Of a DNA stretch of 64,000 nt, positions 50,506-58,295 are shown piece after piece; the stretch's first letter is position 1, and each line of letters starts with the position of its first letter. The position numbers and the translations under genes were made by a program. The notes beneath the pieces were generated by a model. The model did no database searches. It had not been told where the DNA came from and worked only from the letters and a program-made list of their open reading frames with translations. Origin of the DNA: Streptomyces venezuelae (lineage in GTDB: Bacteria; Actinomycetota; Actinomycetes; Streptomycetales; Streptomycetaceae); assembly GCF_008642355.1 (NCBI RefSeq), contig NZ_CP029193.1:7898001-7962000 (forward strand), read 5' to 3'.

Positions 50506-50870
50506 CCACACTGCCCCCCGCCCTCCGCCTGGCCACCGCGGGCACCGCGGACACCGTCCGCATAGAGATCACCGGCGACCTCGACTACGACAACGCCGAG
50601 TACCTCCTCGCCGAGGTCACCGAGCAACTCGCCGCCCGGCCCGGACTCCAGGACATGCACCTGCACTGCGCGGGCGTCGCCAACGTCGACTCCATGGGCC
50701 TGTCCATCCTGCTGATGGTCGGGCGCCGCACCGCGGAGACCGGGACGCGGCTGCACCTGGACGACCGGCCCCCGAACCTGGAGCGGCTCCTCGACCTCAC
50801 CGGCACGCTCGAATACTTCACGGGAGCGGCGGCCCCCGATGCGGACCCCGCCCCCGACGGCGCCCGCTGA
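50502..50870 (+). CDS. STAS-domain anti-sigma factor antagonist
   Basis: A 122-aa STAS protein: VRIEITGDLDYDNAEYLLAEV (about 19-39), LHCAGVANVDSMGLSILLMVGRRT (about 53-76), where S63 in VDSMG is the likely phosphorylation site by an anti-sigma kinase. It would be reactivated by the phosphatase encoded first in the operon. It has a short acidic Ala/Pro-rich tail. The ATG overlaps the B12-domain gene stop by 4 nt. Confidence 0.92.
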   Translation: MTTLPPALRLATAGTADTVRIEITGDLDYDNAEYLLAEVTEQLAARPGLQDMHLHCAGVANVDSMGLSILLMVGRRTAETGTRLHLDDRPPNLERLLDLTGTLEYFTGAAAPDADPAPDGAR

Positions 50871-50879
50871 GGGGCCGCG

Positions 50880-51644
50880 TCAGATGCTTCCCCCGCCGTC
50901 GACGGAGAGCACGCTTCCCGTGACGAAGTCGGCGTCGGGGCCCGCGAGGAACGCGACCGCGGCCGCGATGTCCTCGGGCGTCCCGATCCGGCCGAGCGGC
51001 CGGTCCGCGGCCTCGGCGAGGAACTCCGCGTCGGACTGGCCCAGCTGCCGTGCCTCGCGGGCCAGCATCGGCGTGCGCGTGTCGCCCGGGGCGACGCAGT
51101 TGACCCGGATGCCCGCCGGACTGTGGTCCAGCGCCATCGCCTGCGTCAGCATCACCACACCGGCCTTCGCCGTGCAGTACGCGGCCGCCTTCTCCCCGGC
51201 GCGCAGCCCCCACCCGGAGGCCACCGTGACGATGCTGCCGTGCCCCGCACGCTCCATCAGCGGAAGCACCGCACGGCACACGAGGAACACCGAGTCCACG
51301 TTGTCCGCGAACGACCGGTGCCAGTCCTCCAGGGACAGGTCCTGCACCGTGCCGCGCCTGATGCTCCCCGCCACGCAGCACACGTCGGTGATGCCGCCGA
51401 GCCTGCCCACGACCTCCTTCACGAGGGCAAGTACCTCCTCCTCGTCGGAGACGTCGCACAGGAACGCCTCGGCGTGCCCGCCGTCGGCGCGGATGCCACG
51501 GGCCACGGTCTCCGCCGCGTCGTCCCGGTCCACGACCGCGACGGCCGCGCCCTCGTCGGCGAGCCGTCGCGCGACGGCGCTGCCGATGCCTCCACCGCCC
51601 CCGGTGACCAGCGCCACCCGGGCGCCGGACCGCCCCGCCCTCAT
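50880..51644 (-). CDS. short-chain dehydrogenase/reductase
   Basis: A 254-aa classical SDR. Cofactor motif TGGGGGIGSAVARRLA (about 14-29; D39/R in VVDRDD suggests NAD preference), VCCVAGS in place of NNAG, catalytic Ser in VTVASGWGLR, YCTAK (Tyr/Lys) and the C-terminal GSVLSVDGGGS. As the last gene of the amino-acid operon it may oxidise a hydroxyl introduced by the oxygenase; this is inference. The ATG overlaps the carbamoyltransferase stop by 4 nt. Confidence 0.92.
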   Translation of the reverse strand: MRAGRSGARVALVTGGGGGIGSAVARRLADEGAAVAVVDRDDAAETVARGIRADGGHAEAFLCDVSDEEEVLALVKEVVGRLGGITDVCCVAGSIRRGTVQDLSLEDWHRSFADNVDSVFLVCRAVLPLMERAGHGSIVTVASGWGLRAGEKAAAYCTAKAGVVMLTQAMALDHSPAGIRVNCVAPGDTRTPMLAREARQLGQSDAEFLAEAADRPLGRIGTPEDIAAAVAFLAGPDADFVTGSVLSVDGGGSI

Positions 51645-52627
51645 CGCCCGCCACCCGTGAGTGTGCCGTCGAACAGCTGGGTGAGCAGGGCCTTCTGGGT
51701 GTGCAGGCGGTTCTCCGCCTGCTGGAAGATCCGCGACCGCGGTCCGTCCTTGACGTCGGCGTCGACCTCCTCGCCCCGGTTGGTGGGCATGCAGTCGAGG
51801 AACACCGCGTCGTCGCCGGCCAGTCGCATCAGCGGTTCGGTGATCCGCCACCGGTCCGCGAGCCGCGTCCGCGCCTGGATCTCCTCCTGCCCGGCGAGGG
51901 TGGGGGACTTCCAGCTGAGGGTGTAGACGGCGGCGCAGTCCCGGACGGCGTCCTCCAGGTCCTCGGTGAGGTCGACGCGCGCGCCGGTGCGGGCGGCGAT
52001 GTCACGGGCGGCGCGGGTCACGCGCTCCTCGGGGGCGAAGCCGGGCGGGTGGGCGACGGTGACGCGGTGGCCGAGGAGAGCCGCGGCCATCATGGAGGAG
52101 TGCAGGACGCCGGGGGTCTTCTGCCGCGGGGAGTAGGACCAGGCGTACACGATCCGTCGGGACGGAACCTCCGCGCCGTACAGTTCGCGCAGTGTCATGA
52201 GGTCGGCGAGGACCTGGCAGGGGTGCTCCTCGTCGTCCAGCGCGTTGATGACGGGGATCGTGGCCTGTTCGGCCATCGCGCGCAGCCTGCGGTGTCCGGC
52301 GCCGTAGTCGTTCATGTCGTACCAGCGGACCACGAGGGCGTCGAGGTAGCGGTTGAGCACGCCGATGGTGTCCTCGATCGACTCGCGGTTGGCGAGCCGC
52401 AGTTCCTCCACCCCGTACGGGTAGCTGTCGGCGCCGAGTTGGGAGGCGGCGACCTGGAACGAGACACGGGTCCTGGTGGACGGCACGTTGAAGAGCAGGC
52501 CTATGCAGCGGCCTGCCAGGTGGGCGCGGGAGTCGTCGCCGCGTTTCATCGCTTCGGCGAGGTCGAGCAGGGAGCACATTTCCTTGGCTGAGAGGTCCTG
52601 TATCCGCAGGATGTGTCGCGCGGTCAC
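51641..52627 (-). CDS. divergent aspartate/ornithine carbamoyltransferase-family enzyme
   Basis: A 328-aa carbamoyltransferase. The carbamoyl-phosphate site is intact: STRTR (50-54) and HPCQ (135-138). The amino-acid side is not that of ornithine transcarbamylase: the expected HCLP is DCMP (278-281, then TNRGEE) and the expected D-x-x-SMG loop is YTLSWKSPTL (235-244). So carbamoyl transfer to a non-standard amino compound is likely. The GTG overlaps the permease stop by 4 nt. Canonical arginine-pathway genes are not nearby. Confidence 0.88.
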   Translation of the reverse strand: MTARHILRIQDLSAKEMCSLLDLAEAMKRGDDSRAHLAGRCIGLLFNVPSTRTRVSFQVAASQLGADSYPYGVEELRLANRESIEDTIGVLNRYLDALVVRWYDMNDYGAGHRRLRAMAEQATIPVINALDDEEHPCQVLADLMTLRELYGAEVPSRRIVYAWSYSPRQKTPGVLHSSMMAAALLGHRVTVAHPPGFAPEERVTRAARDIAARTGARVDLTEDLEDAVRDCAAVYTLSWKSPTLAGQEEIQARTRLADRWRITEPLMRLAGDDAVFLDCMPTNRGEEVDADVKDGPRSRIFQQAENRLHTQKALLTQLFDGTLTGGGR

Positions 52628-53952
52628 GTGAGTACTCCTGTGTCGGTGGACGAGGGGACGTGCTTCCGCAGTCGGCGTTCGGCGATGACGGAGAGGAGCA
52701 GCATCGCGAGCGCGATGACGACGCTGACGCCGAAGAACGGCAGCATCGCGACGGTCGTCGCGATGAGCAGCAGGTTCAGGCGGGCGGCGCCGCCCCGGGG
52801 GAGGAGGCGGGCGGCGGCGAGGAAGGCCATGAGGAAGATGAGCAGGTAGGTGGCCGAGGAGGCCTTGATCAGGGTTGTCTCGCTGGAGTCGGTGGCCAGG
52901 AGCAGCAGCACCGACACGGCGTAGCCGGGCAGGAGCGCGAGGACGGCGCGCGCCGGGACCCTGCCCTGCCGGGAGAGGCGGCTGAGCCGGGCCGGAAGCA
53001 GGCCGTCCCGGGCGAGTGCGAAGACGACGCGGGAGGTGCCGAGGCACCAGGCGTTGGTGGTGAGCAGCAGCAGGACGCCCGCGACGAGATACCCGGTGCT
53101 CTCGAGTCCGGTGCCCGTGGCCACCTGAAGGAGGCGTACGAACGCCGTCAGGTCGGACTGGCCCGCGGACGCCTCGGGCAGGGCCACGGAGACGGTGAAC
53201 GCCATGGCGAAATACAGGAGCCCCACACCGCTGACGGCGTAGAGAATCCCTTTGGGAAAGGTGCGTTCGGGATCCTTCACCTCTTCGGCGACCGGGGCCG
53301 CGTTCTCCCAGCCGATGAACCCGAAGAAGCAGATGAGCAACGTACTGCCGAGGGAACCCCAGCCGTGCGGGGCGAACGGGGTGAGGCGTTCGTAGTCCCC
53401 TTGGGGCAGGGCCAGGCAGATGACGACGGCGAGCAGCAGCACCACGGAACCGAGCACCACCATCTGCGCGCGTGTACTCACCCTGATTCCCCACAGGTTG
53501 AGCGCGACGCAGAACACGATCACGGCGGCGCCCGCGAGGAGCGAGGCCCGGTTGGAGGCGGCGGGATCGATGGCCGCGAGCAGGTAGCGGCCGGCCGCGA
53601 GCCCCAGCACGGGATTGCCCGCGAGCAGGGTGAGAAGCAGGAAGACGGCCGCGATCCTGCCCGCACGCGCGCCGAACGCCGCTTCCACGAACTGCGCGAC
53701 GCCCTTGCTCGTGGGATGCCGCACGGACATCTTCGCGAAGACGAGTGCGAAGGGACAGCTGTAGAGGATCAGCACTCCCCACGCCACGAGGGACAACGGT
53801 CCTGCCTCCGCCCAGGCGAGGGCGGGGATCAGCAGGACGCCCGCGCCCATCACGGAGGTGACGTAGTGCGCGACGAGCCCCGAAGTGCCCAACTGACGGA
53901 CCAGTCGAGGGGGCCCGGGCGTCGCCGCCGTGGCCCCCTCCACTGGGGTCAT
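52624..53952 (-). CDS. APC-family amino-acid permease
   Basis: A 442-aa membrane protein with about 12 helices. LVAHYVTSVMGAGVLLIPALAWAEAGPLSLVAW (about 27-59) is the TM1-TM2 region with the unwound GAGVL motif; LLICFFGFIGWENAAPVAEEVKDPERTFPKG (about 217-247) is the conserved loop of amino-acid/cation permeases. It probably imports the substrate of the pathway. It overlaps the oxygenase and carbamoyltransferase genes by 4 nt each. Confidence 0.93.
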   Translation of the reverse strand: MTPVEGATAATPGPPRLVRQLGTSGLVAHYVTSVMGAGVLLIPALAWAEAGPLSLVAWGVLILYSCPFALVFAKMSVRHPTSKGVAQFVEAAFGARAGRIAAVFLLLTLLAGNPVLGLAAGRYLLAAIDPAASNRASLLAGAAVIVFCVALNLWGIRVSTRAQMVVLGSVVLLLAVVICLALPQGDYERLTPFAPHGWGSLGSTLLICFFGFIGWENAAPVAEEVKDPERTFPKGILYAVSGVGLLYFAMAFTVSVALPEASAGQSDLTAFVRLLQVATGTGLESTGYLVAGVLLLLTTNAWCLGTSRVVFALARDGLLPARLSRLSRQGRVPARAVLALLPGYAVSVLLLLATDSSETTLIKASSATYLLIFLMAFLAAARLLPRGGAARLNLLLIATTVAMLPFFGVSVVIALAMLLLSVIAERRLRKHVPSSTDTGVLT

Positions 53953-54755
53953 ACGGTCTGCTCCGCCTGATCTGTGTGGTCCATCCGCCCAGTCTGGTCC
54001 TCGCGGGAGCCGTTCCAGAGCCCGTCCATGGTCTCGTGGCTGATCGGCTTGTGCAGGTCGGCGCGGGAGGCGTAGCCCATGTTGATGATGAGGCGCCGCC
54101 CGCCGGTGAGCGGGTAGACGCGGTGCAGGGTGGTGTCGGTCCGCATCAAGTACAGGTCGCCGGGCCGCAGTTCGAAGGAGTGGATGGGCTGCGAGATGAA
54201 CTGGCGGTGCAGCTGCGGATCCTGCTTGTTCCAGTACGTGCGGGGCACGCACTGCACGAATCCGCCGTACTCGGCGGGCGGACAGGCGACCACCCAAACG
54301 AGCGCGAAGCTGTAGTCGTCCCAGTGCCACCCGTGCGTGTCACCGGACTGCTCCAGCTCGGTGATCACGTACCGCTCCGGCTCGTAGGGGCAGGGGAGCA
54401 CCGGCTCACCGGCGACCCGCGTCAAGGCGTCGAGCAGCTCCGTGGACGCGTACAACCGCGGGATCACCGTCCCGTGTTCGCTGATTTCCTTGTGGCGCAC
54501 ATTGCGCATCAGCCGTGGCGTGCCGCCGGTTTCCTTGAAGCTCATTTTACGCCGCACGCCATGTTCGGCGACGAGATCTTCTATTTCCTCGGCGACCGCC
54601 GATTTGACTCGGTCGGGCACCAAGAAGGGTAATTTCGTGAATCCGTTCAGGAGGAAATCGCTGCGCGCGCCCTCCAGATCGCGTTGCTCTACGTTGGTGA
54701 CGAGATGTTCCGAGAGGGACTGAACGAGGCCCCCGATCCGCTCGCCCGGTCGCAT
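53949..54755 (-). CDS. Fe(II)/2-oxoglutarate amino-acid oxygenase (BesD-like fold, HxD type)
   Basis: A 268-aa non-heme iron enzyme. Metal ligands are H144, D146 (HGWHWDDYSF, 141-150) and H211 (TLHRVYPL), with R221 for 2-oxoglutarate; MSFKETGGTPRLMRNV and VITELEQSGDTHG are also notable. As I recall, the lysine halogenase BesD has the same 67-residue spacing (H137/H204) but Gly in place of the Asp; the Asp here predicts hydroxylation, not halogenation. ATG 54755 has GGGGAG 7 nt upstream. Leu42 is a TTA codon (54630-54632). It is the first gene of the four-gene operon. Confidence 0.85.
   Translation of the reverse strand: MRPGERIGGLVQSLSEHLVTNVEQRDLEGARSDFLLNGFTKLPFLVPDRVKSAVAEEIEDLVAEHGVRRKMSFKETGGTPRLMRNVRHKEISEHGTVIPRLYASTELLDALTRVAGEPVLPCPYEPERYVITELEQSGDTHGWHWDDYSFALVWVVACPPAEYGGFVQCVPRTYWNKQDPQLHRQFISQPIHSFELRPGDLYLMRTDTTLHRVYPLTGGRRLIINMGYASRADLHKPISHETMDGLWNGSREDQTGRMDHTDQAEQTV
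54630..54632 (-). other. TTA codon (bldA-dependence marker) in the oxygenase gene
   Basis: The codon for Leu42 (KLPFL) is TTA. In Streptomyces TTA is read by the bldA tRNA, which matures late, so translation of the first gene and, through coupling, of the whole operon is probably delayed until development or secondary metabolism. Confidence 0.85.
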
Positions 54756-54888
54756 GACCAGCTCCCCACGTGGTCGGTACGAGGTTTTGCGACGACCGTA
54801 CCCGCTCGGCCTGTGGTCCCGAGAAAAAGCGATGCGTTCAAGCCAGAGTGCATGATTTGCATTGCGGCTTTCCGCATACCTTGACGCC

Positions 54889-54923
54889 GGTGACACTTTT
54901 ACGCGGCGGTTCTTTTTGTCACC
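54889..54923. promoter_or_regulatory. 7-bp inverted repeat upstream of the oxygenase operon
   Basis: GGTGACA (54889-54895) and TGTCACC (54917-54923) flank a 21-nt AT-rich spacer. The repeat overlaps the stop of the 88-aa gene, so it could be its terminator or an operator of the oxygenase operon 134 bp downstream. Confidence 0.4.
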
Positions 54924-55185
54924 CCGCCGGGGCGACCCGTACCGAAAGGCCGTAATCCAGTTCGGCCCCGTCGACGAGCACCGCTTCGACGGCCCGGGTC
55001 TCCGGGTCGATGTCGGCCTCCATGCCGTCGCCCACGTACCGCGGGCAGCCGGAGGCGCCGGTCTTGCCGGTGGCCACCACGAGCGCCGAACGCAGCGCCC
55101 CGGCGGTGCCGCCCTCCGCCGTTCCGTCGCCCTCGGTGAACTCGGGCACCAGCAGAAGCTCGTAACTCTGCGGATCAGTGTTCAT
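54919..55185 (-). CDS. small protein of unknown function
   Basis: An 88-aa acidic cytosolic protein (YELLLVPEFTEGDG, SALVVATGKTGASG, PRYVGDGMEADIDPETRAVEAVLVDG). The layout recalls the short DUF6296-type proteins of Streptomyces, but the match is uncertain. ATG 55185 has no clear ribosome site. It lies between the oxygenase operon and the LysR gene on the same strand. Confidence 0.6.
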   Translation of the reverse strand: MNTDPQSYELLLVPEFTEGDGTAEGGTAGALRSALVVATGKTGASGCPRYVGDGMEADIDPETRAVEAVLVDGAELDYGLSVRVAPAG

Positions 55186-55238
55186 GCGAGTGACGCTAGA
55201 CAGGACTCACGGGCGCCGCACGTTCTGTTCGCCCCATG

Positions 55239-56156
55239 TCACTGATCGAGCGCCGTCCCGGCCGCGGCCACCACCGCGTCCGCCATCGCGGCCAGCGCGG
55301 GAGAGTCCAGCTTCCACTGCTGCCAGAACAGCGGTACGTCCACCACCCGGTCGGCATCGAGCAGGACCAGCGTGCCCGCGCGCAGCAGCGGCTCGGCCTG
55401 CGCCTGCGGCACCACACCCCACCCCAGACCTGCCTCGATCGCCTCGACGAAACCGCGCGACGAGGGGACGTAGTGCCGCAGACGGCTCGCGCCACGCCCT
55501 CCCGTCACCTTGCGCGCGAAGTCGTCCTGCAGGGAGTCCCGGCGGTCGAAGAAGATCACGGGCGCGTCCGCGAGGACGGCCCCCAGCGGCACGCGCGGCC
55601 AGTCCCCGAGCCGCCGCGCCACGAAACCGGGCGAGGCCACCGGCAGGTACCGCATCCGGCCCAGCCGCCGCACCGTACAGCCCGACACCGCGTCCGGCGA
55701 CGACGTGACCGCCGCCATCACCGAGCCCTCGCGCAGCAACGACGTCGTATGGTCCTCGTCCTCGCGGCGCAGCTCGAAACAGGTGCTCAGCTCGTCCGGG
55801 ATCCGGGCCAGTGCGGACAGGAACCACGTGGCGAGGGAGTCGGCGTTCACCGCGACCGGCAGCACGGCGGCCTCTCCCGTGTCGCTGATGCCGAGCTCGG
55901 CGCGCGCGTCGCGCTCCAGGCGGGCCAGCTGCCGGGCGAAGCGCACCACGACCTGCCCCGACTCGGTGGGCCGCACCGGCTTCGTCCGCATCAGCAGGAC
56001 GCGGCCGGTCCGGCGCTCCAGCGCCTTCACGCGCTGGCTGACCGCCGGGGGCGTGACATGCAGCGCGGCCGCCGCGGCGTCGAAGGTGCCCTCGTCGACG
56101 ACGGCGAGAAGGGTCCGCACGTGTTCGAGGGGCAGCTCGGACAGCGATGACTTCAT
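55239..56156 (-). CDS. LysR family regulator, LysG/ArgP type
   Basis: A 305-aa LysR protein. HTH: LEHVRTLLAVVDEGTFDAAAAALHVTPPAVSQRVKALE (about 10-47); the effector domain has VNADSLATWFLSAL, the signature of the ArgP/LysG subgroup. It is divergent from a LysE exporter with 67 bp between, the classical lysG/lysE arrangement, and should activate export in response to basic amino acids. A GCTTAAGC palindrome at 56161-56168 abuts its start. Confidence 0.93.
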   Translation of the reverse strand: MKSSLSELPLEHVRTLLAVVDEGTFDAAAAALHVTPPAVSQRVKALERRTGRVLLMRTKPVRPTESGQVVVRFARQLARLERDARAELGISDTGEAAVLPVAVNADSLATWFLSALARIPDELSTCFELRREDEDHTTSLLREGSVMAAVTSSPDAVSGCTVRRLGRMRYLPVASPGFVARRLGDWPRVPLGAVLADAPVIFFDRRDSLQDDFARKVTGGRGASRLRHYVPSSRGFVEAIEAGLGWGVVPQAQAEPLLRAGTLVLLDADRVVDVPLFWQQWKLDSPALAAMADAVVAAAGTALDQ

Positions 56157-56223
56157 GATTGCTTAAGCTACATCAGAATCATTACCTGTACTTAGGCCAT
56201 CGAAGATCCTTAACGTCGAAGTC

Positions 56224-56838
56224 ATGGGAACAGCACTGACCGCCGCCGCTGCCGGATTCGGCACCGGACTCTCGCTCATCGTCGCCATCGGCTCACAGAA
56301 CGCCTTCGTCCTGCGCCAGGGCATCCGACGCCAGTCGGTGCTCAGCGTGGTCGCCATCTGCGCGCTCTCCGACATGGTGCTCATCGCGGCGGGCGTGGCC
56401 GGTGTCGGCACGGTGGTCACGGCCTGGCCGCCCGCGCTGACCCTCGTCGGCCTCATAGGCGGAGGCTTCCTCCTCTCGTACGCCGTGCTCGCCGCACGCC
56501 GCGCCCTGCGCCCCACCGCCATGACGGCGACGGGCGCGACGGCCGGGTCACGGCGCGGCGCACTGCTCGCCTGCCTGGCCATGACCTGGCTCAACCCGCA
56601 CGTCTACCTCGACACCGTCCTCCTCCTCGGCTCCGTCGCCGCCGGCCACGACGCGCTGCGCTGGGCCTTCGGGGCGGGCGCGATGCTCGGCAGCGTCTGC
56701 TGGTTCGCCGCGCTCGGTTACGGCGCGCGGCTGCTCAGCGGCTTCTTCGCGCGCCCCGCCTCCTGGCGCGCACTGGACTTCCTGATCGCCGCGACGATGA
56801 CGGTCATGGGTCTGACCCTGCTCATAGGCGCGCTCTGA
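56224..56838 (+). CDS. LysE/ArgO family amino-acid exporter
   Basis: A 204-aa membrane protein with about six helices. GFGTGLSLIVAIGSQNAFVLRQGIRRQSVLSVVAICALSD (about 11-50) is the LysE signature, MTWLNPHVYLDTVLLLGS the second. It exports lysine, arginine or similar compounds. TAACGT about 8 nt before ATG 56224 could be a -10, giving a leaderless message. Controlled presumably by the divergent LysR protein. Confidence 0.94.
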   Translation: MGTALTAAAAGFGTGLSLIVAIGSQNAFVLRQGIRRQSVLSVVAICALSDMVLIAAGVAGVGTVVTAWPPALTLVGLIGGGFLLSYAVLAARRALRPTAMTATGATAGSRRGALLACLAMTWLNPHVYLDTVLLLGSVAAGHDALRWAFGAGAMLGSVCWFAALGYGARLLSGFFARPASWRALDFLIAATMTVMGLTLLIGAL

Positions 56839-56864
56839 GAGCCGGCCGCCCTGCCTTCGAAGCG

Positions 56865-58112
56865 CTACTCGGTGTCCCACAGCTCGGTGCGGTGCGCCCC
56901 GACGAGGGCGTCGATGCGGGCCAGGGCGTCGGCGCCCGGCATCGGGTCGAGGCGCCGCCCGTCGCGCAGCCGCAACGCCACCAGGCCCTCGGCATCCTCC
57001 TGCGCGCCGATGACGGCCTGGTAGGGCACGAGACGCGCGGCTCGCACGCGCGCACCCAGGCTGCCGAGCTCGGGCCCGGCGAGCTCGGCCCGCAGACCGG
57101 TGTCCGCGCACCTGCGCAACAGGCGCTCGGCGCCCGGAAGTTGGGTCTCGGACACCGGCAGTACCGCCAGCTGGACGGGTGCGAGCCAGGCGGGGAACGC
57201 CCCGCCGTGCTCTTCGACGAGGTGCGCGACCGCTCTCTCCACGCTGCCGATGATGCTGCGGTGGACCATCACCGGGCGGTGTCCGGCGCCGTCCGCGCCG
57301 ATGTAGCGCAGATCGAACCGCTCGGGCTGGTGGAAGTCGACCTGAACGGTGGAGAGGGTGGACTCGCGGCCCGCCGCGTCCACGACCTGCACGTCGATCT
57401 TCGGACCGTAGAACGCGGCCTCGCCCTCGGCGGCCTCATAGGACAGCCCGGAGCTGTCCAGCACCTCGGTGAGCAGGGCGGTGGACCGCCGCCACTTCTC
57501 GGGATCGGCGACGTACTTGCCGCCGGGCCCCGGAAGGGAGAGCCGGAAACGGGCGGGCCGGATCCCGAGCGCCTCGTACGCCCGACGGATCATCCCCAAC
57601 GCGGCCCGTGCCTCGTCGGCGACCTGGTCCAGGGTGCAGAAGACGTGCGCGTCGTTGAGGTGGATGGCGCGAACACGGGTCAACCCACCCAGCACACCGG
57701 AGAGTTCGGCGCGGTACATGCCGCCGGTCTCGGCCATGCGCAGTGGCAGTTCGCGGTAGCTGCGGGTGCGGGAGCGGTACATCAGCGCGTGGTGCGGACA
57801 CAGGCTCGGCCGCAGCACCACCTGCTCGCCGCCCAGCTCCATCGGCGGGAACATGTCGTCGCTGTAGTGCGACCAGTGCCCCGAGATCTCGTACAACTCC
57901 CGCTTGCCGAGCACGGGTGAGTACACGTGCCGGTAGCCCGCGCGCCGCTCGGCGTCGCGGACGTACTCCTCCAGGGCGTGCCGCACGGCGGCCCCGTCCG
58001 GCAGCCAGTACGGCAGTCCCGCCCCGATCAGCGGATCGGTGCCGAACAGGCCGAGTTCACGGCCGAGTCTGCGGTGGTCGTGGTCCTGAGGGTGGTCGGC
58101 GGCGGTGTTCAC
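56865..58112 (-). CDS. threonyl-tRNA synthetase lacking TGS and editing domains
   Basis: A 415-aa class II synthetase. Only the catalytic core and anticodon-binding domain are present; full ThrRS is about 650 aa. Zinc ligands are conserved in RPSLCPHH, NDAHVFC and VHRSIIGSVE; motif 2 is YRAELSGVLGGLTRVRAIHLND. Without the N2 domain it cannot edit Ser-tRNA-Thr itself. It is probably a second, inducible copy; a role in resistance to a ThrRS inhibitor is possible. GTG 58112 has GAGGAG 7 nt upstream. Preceded by a leader peptide and a strong terminator stem. Confidence 0.92.
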   Translation of the reverse strand: MNTAADHPQDHDHRRLGRELGLFGTDPLIGAGLPYWLPDGAAVRHALEEYVRDAERRAGYRHVYSPVLGKRELYEISGHWSHYSDDMFPPMELGGEQVVLRPSLCPHHALMYRSRTRSYRELPLRMAETGGMYRAELSGVLGGLTRVRAIHLNDAHVFCTLDQVADEARAALGMIRRAYEALGIRPARFRLSLPGPGGKYVADPEKWRRSTALLTEVLDSSGLSYEAAEGEAAFYGPKIDVQVVDAAGRESTLSTVQVDFHQPERFDLRYIGADGAGHRPVMVHRSIIGSVERAVAHLVEEHGGAFPAWLAPVQLAVLPVSETQLPGAERLLRRCADTGLRAELAGPELGSLGARVRAARLVPYQAVIGAQEDAEGLVALRLRDGRRLDPMPGADALARIDALVGAHRTELWDTE

Positions 58113-58151
58113 AGGTGGTCTCCTCGCGGACGTGGGGCGAGTGACCACAAG

Positions 58152-58185
58152 CCGAAGCCCCGGGGCACCCGCCCCGGGGCTTCGG
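58152..58185 (-). terminator. 15-bp attenuator stem-loop before the ThrRS gene
   Basis: CCGAAGCCCCGGGGC (58152-58166) and its perfect complement (58171-58185) form a 15-bp stem with a 4-nt loop, between the leader peptide stop and the ThrRS ribosome site. A smaller stem (CGCCGG 58205-58210, CCGGCG 58219-58224) overlaps the last Thr codon of the leader. This is the arrangement of ribosome-mediated attenuation. Confidence 0.75.
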
Positions 58186-58198
58186 ACTCAGACATCGG

Positions 58199-58252
58199 TC
58201 AGCGCGCCGGGACACTCTCCGGCGTCGTCGTCATCGCAGCGCGCTTGTTCAT
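58199..58252 (-). CDS. threonine leader peptide MNKRAAMTTTPESVPAR
   Basis: A 17-codon ORF with three consecutive ACG Thr codons (58223-58231). Its TGA lies 13 nt before the terminator stem. No ribosome site is visible; TACGGT at 58258-58263 on the minus strand could be a -10 producing a leaderless message that starts at the ATG. Stalling at the Thr codons when charged tRNA-Thr is scarce would favour read-through into the ThrRS gene. Confidence 0.7.
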   Translation of the reverse strand: MNKRAAMTTTPESVPAR

Positions 58253-58295
58253 GCCGGGGACCGTAACAGTGGACGCCCCTTCACGGCACGCGCTT

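Noticed and set aside
51641..52627. Plain ornithine carbamoyltransferase argF
   Set aside because: The ornithine-binding motifs are replaced and no other arginine genes are nearby.
58152..58185. Terminator of a plus-strand gene
   Set aside because: No plus-strand gene ends nearby; the stem is placed as an attenuator between leader and ThrRS on the minus strand.
58112..58290. T-box riboswitch for ThrRS
   Set aside because: I see no T-box bulge sequence or specifier loop; the short ORF with Thr codons explains the region better.
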